Shown here: positions 4,788-8,456 of the stretch, one piece after another | How the letters are laid out: every line of letters starts with the position of its first letter | Numbering within the stretch: the stretch's first letter is position 1 | Origin: Actinomycetes bacterium | GTDB lineage: Bacteria > Actinomycetota > Actinomycetes > Streptosporangiales > Streptosporangiaceae | Assembly (NCBI GenBank): GCA_025964635.1 | Contig: JAOPYP010000057.1 | Span: 1 to 8,456 of the forward strand | Reading direction: 5' to 3' | DNA: 8,456 bases | Position numbers and translations under genes: made by a program | The notes under the pieces: model-generated | What the model saw: only the letters and a program-made list of their open reading frames with translations | Told to the model about the DNA's origin: nothing | Database searches by the model: none

Positions 4788-5999
4788 GTGCCGCCAACCG
4801 ACAAGGACCGGGACGCCACAAGCAGGAACGTCAGAAACAGGGACATCACAAGCAGGGACGTCATAGGCAGGGACGTCGGAAGCGGGGACGCCGGAAGCAC
4901 GGACGTCAGAAGCAGGGACGCCCGAATCAGGGACGAGCGCCGCTGGGCCGCCCTCGCCGCGCTGGCCCCGGGCACCATGCTCCGTGACGGGCTGGAGCGC
5001 ATCCTGCGCGGGAACACCGGCGCACTGATCGTCCTGGGTGACGGGCCCGCGGTGGACGAGGTGTGCTCCGGCGGTTTCGAGCTGCGGGTGCCGTTCTCCG
5101 CGACCCGGCTGCGCGAGCTGGCGAAGATGGACGGCGCCATCGTGCTCGACGCGGGAGCCGGGTACATCGTCCGGGCCGCGGTGCACCTGGTCCCCGACCC
5201 CACGCTGCCGACGGATGAGTCGGGCACCCGGCACCGGACCGCGGAGCGGGTCGGCATCCAGACCGGCTGCCCGGTGATCTCGGTCAGCAAGTCCATGCGG
5301 ATCATCGCCCTGTACCTGGACGGGGCCCGCTACGTGCTGGAGGATTCGGCGGGGATCCTGTCCCGGGCCAACCAGGCCCTGGCCACGCTGGAGCGGTACA
5401 AGCACCGGCTGGACGAGGTCTCGGGGACGCTGACCGCGCACGAGATCGAGGATCTGGCGACCGTGCGCGACGTGACCGTGGTCGCCCAGCGGCTGGAGAT
5501 GGTCCGGCGCATCGCGGGCGAGATCGAGGGATACAAGATAGAGCTGGGCACCGACGGGCGGCTGCTCGCGCTCCAGCTGGACGAACTCATCGCGGGCAGC
5601 GACTTCGAGCGGCAGCTGGTGGTACAGGATTACCTGCCGGCGGCGTCCGGCATGGACCCGGACGCCCAGGTCGGCGAGGTGCTCGATGAGCTGGGCCGGC
5701 TTTCCCCGGAAGACCTGCTGGACATGGCGACGGTGGCCACGGTCCTGGGCCTTGGCGGGTCGGGCGACCTGGACGAGCCGGTCGAGCCCCGGGGATACCG
5801 CCTGCTGGCCAGGGTCCCGCGGCTGCCCCGGCCGGCGGCGGAACGGCTGGTGGCGCACTTCGGCGGGCTGCACAAGGTGCTGGCGGCCAGCGTGGCCGAA
5901 CTGCGGGCGGTCGACGGCGTGACCGAGCCGCACGCACGCGCGGCCCGGGAGGGCCTGTCCCGGCTGGCCGAGGTGACCCTGCTGGAGAAGTACTCCTGA
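4788..5999 (+). CDS. disA: DNA integrity scanning protein DisA, diadenylate cyclase
   Basis: DisA makes cyclic di-AMP from two ATP as an octamer and scans DNA; branched DNA and RadA lower its activity. From GTG 4788 it has 403 residues, against roughly 360-375 for characterised actinobacterial DisA. Residues 1-52 are a charged repetitive extension. The DAC domain runs about 55-190, with MDGA (D115-G-A) and GTRHRT (R148-H-R), the ATP-binding and catalytic motifs. A helical spine follows (about 200-325), then a C-terminal helix-hairpin-helix DNA-binding region (about 340-403). Its hairpin reads VDGVTE instead of the usual VDGVGE. GTG 4788 follows GGGGG by 4 nt. TTG 4725 directly after the radA stop is the only other plausible start (424 residues). 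No ATG, GTG or TTG occurs in frame between 4791 and 4977, so the repeats must be translated. It is probably co-transcribed with radA and converges on the next gene with a 4-bp gap. Confidence 0.96.
   Translation: MPPTDKDRDATSRNVRNRDITSRDVIGRDVGSGDAGSTDVRSRDARIRDERRWAALAALAPGTMLRDGLERILRGNTGALIVLGDGPAVDEVCSGGFELRVPFSATRLRELAKMDGAIVLDAGAGYIVRAAVHLVPDPTLPTDESGTRHRTAERVGIQTGCPVISVSKSMRIIALYLDGARYVLEDSAGILSRANQALATLERYKHRLDEVSGTLTAHEIEDLATVRDVTVVAQRLEMVRRIAGEIEGYKIELGTDGRLLALQLDELIAGSDFERQLVVQDYLPAASGMDPDAQVGEVLDELGRLSPEDLLDMATVATVLGLGGSGDLDEPVEPRGYRLLARVPRLPRPAAERLVAHFGGLHKVLAASVAELRAVDGVTEPHARAAREGLSRLAEVTLLEKYS
4811..4930 (+). repeat. Eight 15-bp tandem repeats in the DisA N-terminal extension
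   Basis: Eight consecutive 15-bp units (consensus GGACGTCAGAAGCAG) run from 4811 to 4930, followed by a partial unit GGACGAGCG. Units start at 4811, 4826, 4841, 4856, 4871, 4886, 4901 and 4916, and differ from each other at one to several positions. In the disA frame each encodes five residues of the type R-D-V-x-S. The units use AGG six times, plus AGA, ATA and ACA, codons that are scarce in the rest of this window, and they are less GC-rich than their surroundings. Confidence 0.92.
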
Positions 6000-6003
6000 T
6001 CCG

Positions 6004-6741
6004 TCAGGGGCCCTTGAGCACGAAGGTCATGGACCGGCTGCTCAGCTTCCCGCTGTAGGCAGTGGCGGTGTAGGTACCGGGCCGGACGGCCCGGTGGGGG
6101 GCCCGGCAGCCCGGGGCGGAGGTCTTCCGGTTCCAGGTGATCTGCACCGCGGCGGGCACTCCCCGGGCCAGCGTAGTGGCCCGGGCGGCTGCCCCAGCGC
6201 AGTCCGCGGAGTCCCAGACCTGGTGCTTCCCGCCCGCCTGGATCACGATGTGCAGGTGGGCGCCGCCGAGGTCGGCCGTGCAGCGGCCATGGGCGGTGGA
6301 CACCACGTCGACGCTGAACTGCGGCCTTGTGTGCACCTGGTAGCTGTACCGGGCCGAGAACAGGCTCAGGACCAGGTCGGCGTGGGGGCAGGCACCCGTG
6401 ACGCGGGCGGCCGCGGTCTTCCGGCCGCGCTTTCCGGCCGGGTGCCGCTTCGCGGACGATGACGGGCTGGGCGTGGGTGTCGCTGCCGAGGACGGGGTCG
6501 CGCCCGCCGTGCTGCCCGGCGTCGCGGACGCCGGCGGGCTGGAGCGCTGAGCGGAGTGCTGCCTGGTCGTCTGGGACAGGTCCGTGGCCTGCCTGGTGGG
6601 GCCGCCGCCCAGCGCGCCATTCACGGTCCAGGTGACGAGCGCGAGCATGCCAAGGCCGGCCGCCAGTGCGATGACCCGGCGCCGCCAGTAGACGTTGACC
6701 TGACCTGCGGTTTTGGGCGGATCAGCGGAACTGCGAGGCAT
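6004..6741 (-). CDS. Single-pass membrane-anchored extracytoplasmic protein, unknown function
   Basis: I recognise no enzymatic family in this 245-residue protein. Residues 1-22 are polar and basic, ending in YWRRR. Residues 23-43 (VIALAAGLGMLALVTWTV) are one transmembrane helix, with the positive charges before it placing the C-terminus outside. Residues 44-115 are a low-complexity Ser/Thr/Pro/Ala stalk with a basic patch (KRHPAGKRGRK). Residues 116-245 form a compact beta-rich domain with four cysteines (118, 154, 181, 212), enough for two disulfides. It contains VWDSADC and ends PGTYTATAYSG with TFVLKG, which is the look of an Ig-like domain. ATG 6741 is chosen because YWRRR-type proteins of this layout begin just so in actinomycetes. 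It has no Shine-Dalgarno but a CATACT hexamer 6 nt upstream. The open frame extends to 6873. Such proteins recur beside disA in actinomycetes, but a role in c-di-AMP physiology would be conjecture. Confidence 0.82.
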   Translation of the reverse strand: MPRSSADPPKTAGQVNVYWRRRVIALAAGLGMLALVTWTVNGALGGGPTRQATDLSQTTRQHSAQRSSPPASATPGSTAGATPSSAATPTPSPSSSAKRHPAGKRGRKTAAARVTGACPHADLVLSLFSARYSYQVHTRPQFSVDVVSTAHGRCTADLGGAHLHIVIQAGGKHQVWDSADCAGAAARATTLARGVPAAVQITWNRKTSAPGCRAPHRAVRPGTYTATAYSGKLSSRSMTFVLKGP

Positions 6742-6747
6742 GCGAGC

Positions 6748-6753
6748 AGTATG
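6748..6753 (-). promoter_or_regulatory. Candidate -10 hexamer for a leaderless membrane-protein mRNA
   Basis: CATACT on the minus strand (6753-6748) ends 6 nt before the ATG at 6741. The gene lacks a Shine-Dalgarno, so a leaderless transcript is plausible. The first base departs from TANNNT. Confidence 0.28.
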
Positions 6754-6756
6754 CGC

Positions 6757-6827
6757 CGGAAGCCCTCGCTGATCTTGCCGACCCGCCGGAGGAGCGCGGC
6801 ATTGTTCCAGGTCAGCGAGGGATTCCG
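6757..6827. promoter_or_regulatory. 16-bp inverted repeat in the divergent spacer before mutY
   Basis: The arm 6757-6772 (CGGAAGCCCTCGCTGA) pairs with 6812-6827 (TCAGCGAGGGATTCCG) with a single mismatch (6762/6822). The inner 10 bp are perfect, and the spacer is 39 nt. It lies between the divergent membrane-protein and mutY genes, where the promoters of both should be. It could be a widely spaced operator pair or a large hairpin in a 5' leader. I see no gene in the spacer. Confidence 0.6.
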
Positions 6828-6846
6828 AAGCACTTTGGGCAGACCC

Positions 6847-6873
6847 GTGCGGGATCCTCCGGTAAACCCGCAC
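6847..6873. promoter_or_regulatory. 7-bp inverted repeat upstream of mutY
   Basis: GTGCGGG (6847-6853) and CCCGCAC (6867-6873) flank a 13-nt spacer containing GGTAAA. It is short and GC-rich, so chance is a real possibility. It lies 67 nt before the mutY start. Confidence 0.3.
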
Positions 6874-6939
6874 CCGCCCGTCAACTTGCCCGCCCGGGCT
6901 GCCCGGGGCACGTGCGGGTCATGCGAGGATCGAGGCGTC

Positions 6940-7923
6940 ATGGCGATTGCGGACCCAGTCACTCGGGGCACGGTGACTCCGGGCACGGTGACTCCGGGCA
7001 CGGTGTTTCCCGACACGGTGTTTCCGGACACGGTGACTCCACGCAGCGGGGCAATCCTGGACTGGTACGCCGCTCATCAGCGGGACCTGCCCTGGCGCCG
7101 GCCCGATGCCACGCCGTGGGCCGTCCTGGTCAGCGAGATCATGCTGCAGCAGACGCCGGTGGCCCGGGTGCTGCCGGTGTACGCGGCCTGGCTGGCCCGG
7201 TGGCCGTCACCCGCCTCGCTGGCCGCGTCCCCGGCCGGGGACGCGGTGCGAGCCTGGGGACGCCTCGGCTACCCCCGCCGGGCCCTCCGGCTGCACGCCA
7301 CGGCGCAGGCCCTGGTGGAGCGGCACGGCGGGCAGGTCCCGGCGTCGGCGGACGCACTGCGGGCGCTGCCCGGCATCGGCTCCTATACGGCCGCCGCAGT
7401 GGCCAGTTTCGCGTTCGGGCAGCGGCACGCGGTGCTGGATACGAACGTGCGCAGGGTGCTGGCCCGGCTGGTGAGCGGCCGCGAGCTGCCGTCAGCCAGC
7501 CCGTCGGCGGCCGAGCGGAGGCTGGCCGAGTCGCTGCTGCCGGAGCCGCCCGCGGTGGCCGCGCGGTGGTCGGTGGCGGTGATGGAGCTCGGCGCCCTGG
7601 TCTGCACCGCCGCCCGGCCACGATGTGCCAGCTGCCCGGTGGCGGCCAGCTGCGCGTGGCGCCGGGCCGGCCACCCCGCGGACGGCGGTCCACGGCGGAC
7701 CCAGAAGTACGCGGGCACGGACCGCCAGTGCCGCGGGCGGCTGCTGGCGGTGCTCCGCGACTGTGCGGGCCCGGTGCCGGGCTCCCAGCTCGAGGCGGCC
7801 TGGGCGGACCAGCTGCAGCGCAGCCGCGCCCTGGACGGCCTGGTGGCCGACGGCCTGGTGGATCCGCTGCCGGACGGGCGGTTCGCGCTGCCCGGAACGC
7901 ACCCGGTCCCCGGAACGCACTGA
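6940..7923 (+). CDS. mutY: A/G-specific adenine DNA glycosylase MutY
   Basis: MutY removes adenine mispaired with 8-oxoguanine (or G) in base excision repair. The protein has 327 residues. Residues 1-35 are a repetitive Thr/Val/Pro extension. The catalytic domain shows SEIMLQQT (E66, general acid), a helix-hairpin-helix LPGIGSYTAAAVASFAFG (143-160), and VLDTNVRR (D167). At the place where endonuclease III has its catalytic Lys, this protein has Ser148-Tyr149, as in MutY. A [4Fe-4S] site follows with exact C-x6-C-x2-C-x5-C spacing (C222, C229, C232, C238). After 255 a short helical domain (GTDRQCRGRLLAVLRD to DGRFALPG) replaces the MutT-like 8-oxoG domain of E. coli MutY, as is usual in actinobacteria. 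The start ATG 6940 has GAGG 4 nt upstream. The last residues (GTHPVPGTH) come from the 3' repeat array. It is divergent from the membrane-protein gene and convergent with clpC. Confidence 0.95.
   Translation: MAIADPVTRGTVTPGTVTPGTVFPDTVFPDTVTPRSGAILDWYAAHQRDLPWRRPDATPWAVLVSEIMLQQTPVARVLPVYAAWLARWPSPASLAASPAGDAVRAWGRLGYPRRALRLHATAQALVERHGGQVPASADALRALPGIGSYTAAAVASFAFGQRHAVLDTNVRRVLARLVSGRELPSASPSAAERRLAESLLPEPPAVAARWSVAVMELGALVCTAARPRCASCPVAASCAWRRAGHPADGGPRRTQKYAGTDRQCRGRLLAVLRDCAGPVPGSQLEAAWADQLQRSRALDGLVADGLVDPLPDGRFALPGTHPVPGTH
6952..7041 (+). repeat. 15-bp tandem repeats in the MutY N-terminus
   Basis: Five units of 15 bp start at 6967, 6982, 6997, 7012 and 7027. The first two are identical (GGCACGGTGACTCCG), and the others carry TTT for ACT and/or GAC for GGC. 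A degenerate unit at 6952-6966 matches at about 10 of 15 positions. They encode GTVTP, GTVTP, GTVFP, DTVFP, DTVTP. The array starts four codons after the ATG and ends just before the first conserved helix, so the frame and the catalytic domain are untouched. Confidence 0.92.
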
Positions 7924-8032
7924 CGGCCCGGAGAGCACCCGGCCCCTGGAAGGCACTGACGGCCCGGAGAGCACCCGGGTGCCCGGAACGCACTGACGGC
8001 CCGGAAGCGCCCTGGAAGGCATTCGCTGACGG
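7891..8032 (+). repeat. Imperfect tandem repeat array across the mutY stop codon
   Basis: Variants of CCCGGAACGCACTGACGG recur from 7891 to 8032. The 18-bp sequence is identical at 7909-7926 and 7982-7999. A 26-bp stretch at 7917-7942 recurs exactly at 7953-7978, an offset of 36 bp, so the higher-order unit is about 36 bp. Related partial units begin at 7891, 7927, 7944, 7963, 8000 and 8010. The mutY TGA lies inside the second unit, and the same ACTGA recurs in later units. The rest of the array is untranslated spacer between mutY and the stem-loop. Confidence 0.85.
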
Positions 8033-8076
8033 AACGCGCTGAGCGGCGGCCCCAAAGGGACCGCCGCTCAGCGTTC
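8032..8076. terminator. Bidirectional stem-loop terminator between convergent mutY and clpC
   Basis: GCTGAGCGGCGG (8038-8049) pairs perfectly with CCGCCGCTCAGC (8061-8072). After one C-A mismatch, CCC/GGG closes an AAA loop (8054-8056). GAAC (8032-8035) and GTTC (8073-8076) can extend the stem past a 2-nt bulge. There is no long T-tract on either side, which is common for terminators in high-GC actinobacteria. Its place between two convergent genes supports this role. Confidence 0.85.
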
Positions 8077-8102
8077 GTGCTATCTAATGCCGGTGGACCT
8101 GG

Positions 8103-8456
8103 TCAGTCCTGCGGCGGGGCGGTGGCCCCCCGCTCGACCACGGCACCACTGCCGACCTCTTCGGGCACGGCATCCGGCACGGCGTCCGGCTTGGGCACGC
8201 CCTTGAACGTGAACTGCGCTTCCTCGCCCGTGCCGCCCTCGGCGTCCACGATGACGATCTGGCCCGCCTTGAGCTCACCGAACAGGATCTTCTCCGACAG
8301 GGCGTCCTCGATCGACCGCTGGATGGTGCGCCGCAGTGGCCGCGCCCCGAGCACCGGGTCGTAGCCGCGCACGGCCAGCAGCGCCTTAGCGTCCGGACGC
8401 AGTTCCAGGCCCATGTCCCGGTCCCGGAGCCGCTCGTCCACCTTGGCGATCATCAG
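8103..8456 (-). CDS. clpC: ClpC, ATP-dependent Clp protease ATPase subunit, C-terminus only
   Basis: The window holds the last 117 residues of an AAA+ Hsp100 unfoldase that feeds proteins to the ClpP protease. The visible part is the D2 small domain. It includes ELRPDAKALLAVRGYDPVLG, then the sensor-2 motif GARPLRR (37-43, counting from the first residue in the window), TIQRSIEDALSEKILFGEL, and the closing strand GQIVIVDAEGG. This is the canonical ClpC/ClpB D2-small pattern, and the spacing to mutY fits the actinomycete clpC locus. A tail of about 40 residues follows, with PDAVPDAVPEE encoded by two 12-bp repeats, ending TAPPQD. Such variable acidic tails are usual for actinobacterial ClpC. 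The N-domain, D1 and Walker motifs lie outside the window, so ClpC rather than ClpB is inferred from the tail and the gene context. Confidence 0.92.
   Translation of the reverse strand: MMIAKVDERLRDRDMGLELRPDAKALLAVRGYDPVLGARPLRRTIQRSIEDALSEKILFGELKAGQIVIVDAEGGTGEEAQFTFKGVPKPDAVPDAVPEEVGSGAVVERGATAPPQD
8166..8189 (-). repeat. Two 12-bp tandem units in the clpC tail
   Basis: On the plus strand CACGGCATCCGG (8166-8177) is followed by CACGGCGTCCGG (8178-8189), 11 of 12 bases alike. On the coding strand they give the repeated tetrapeptide PDAV-PDAV in the variable tail. It is small, but of the same kind as the larger arrays nearby. Confidence 0.6.

Noticed and set aside
4811..4930. CRISPR array
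   Set aside because: The units are contiguous 15-bp repeats without unique spacers and lie inside the disA reading frame.
3159..5933. Several long minus-strand open frames (350, 394 and 471 codons) opposite radA and disA
   Set aside because: They are shadows of genes with complete catalytic motifs on the plus strand. The shadow of the disA repeat array gives a VPxSD-type pentapeptide array simply because 15 bp is a multiple of three.
6940..7923. Endonuclease III instead of MutY
   Set aside because: The position of the endonuclease III catalytic lysine is Ser148-Tyr149, and the C-terminal helical domain after the Fe-S site follows the actinobacterial MutY pattern.
7625..8042. Alternative plus-strand frames running through the mutY 3' repeats
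   Set aside because: Their products in the array are just translated repeats (TDGPE-type), with no start signal. The mutY frame has full-length homology up to its own stop.

Overview
The window is GC-rich, gene-dense chromosome from an actinomycete. It carries eight protein genes, six complete and two cut by the window ends. Evidence for the lineage is the very high G+C, GTG starts, and the core block radA - disA - (membrane-anchored protein) - mutY - clpC, which is typical of Streptomycetales/Streptosporangiales-type actinobacteria. I cannot name a genus. No mobile element, CRISPR array, tRNA or rRNA is visible.

Layout, left to right. Positions 1-66 (minus) hold the first 22 codons of an XRE-type HTH regulator, with an AT-rich 10-bp inverted repeat (94-126) just upstream. 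Positions 249-3069 (minus) form a probable three-gene metabolic operon, in transcription order: a TIM-barrel sugar phosphate isomerase/epimerase-like protein, a beta-keto acid cleavage enzyme (BKACE, formerly DUF849), and an asparaginase-II family protein. A 179-bp divergent spacer follows. Positions 3249-5999 (plus) hold radA (DNA repair ATPase) and disA (c-di-AMP synthase, DNA scanning). Converging on disA with only 4 bp between is a gene for a single-pass membrane-anchored extracytoplasmic protein (6004-6741, minus). A 198-bp divergent spacer leads to mutY (6940-7923, plus). mutY converges on the 3' end of clpC (8103-8456, minus) across a strong stem-loop.

How the genes work together. RadA, DisA and MutY are all genome-integrity proteins: branch migration/recombination, DNA-structure sensing coupled to c-di-AMP, and removal of adenine opposite 8-oxoguanine. 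RadA is known to restrain DisA in other bacteria, which fits their co-directional placement. ClpC is the protein-quality-control ATPase often found in this neighbourhood. The three leftward metabolic genes look like a small catabolic unit whose substrate cannot be read from sequence.

The most unusual property is the number of short tandem repeats in or beside these housekeeping genes. There are eight 15-bp units in the N-terminal extension of DisA, five to six 15-bp units in the N-terminus of MutY, Gly/Leu-rich 12/15-bp units in the RadA linker, an 18-36-bp family across the mutY stop codon, two 12-bp units in the ClpC tail, and a 45-bp duplication of the asparaginase 3' end. All repeats inside coding sequence keep the frame.
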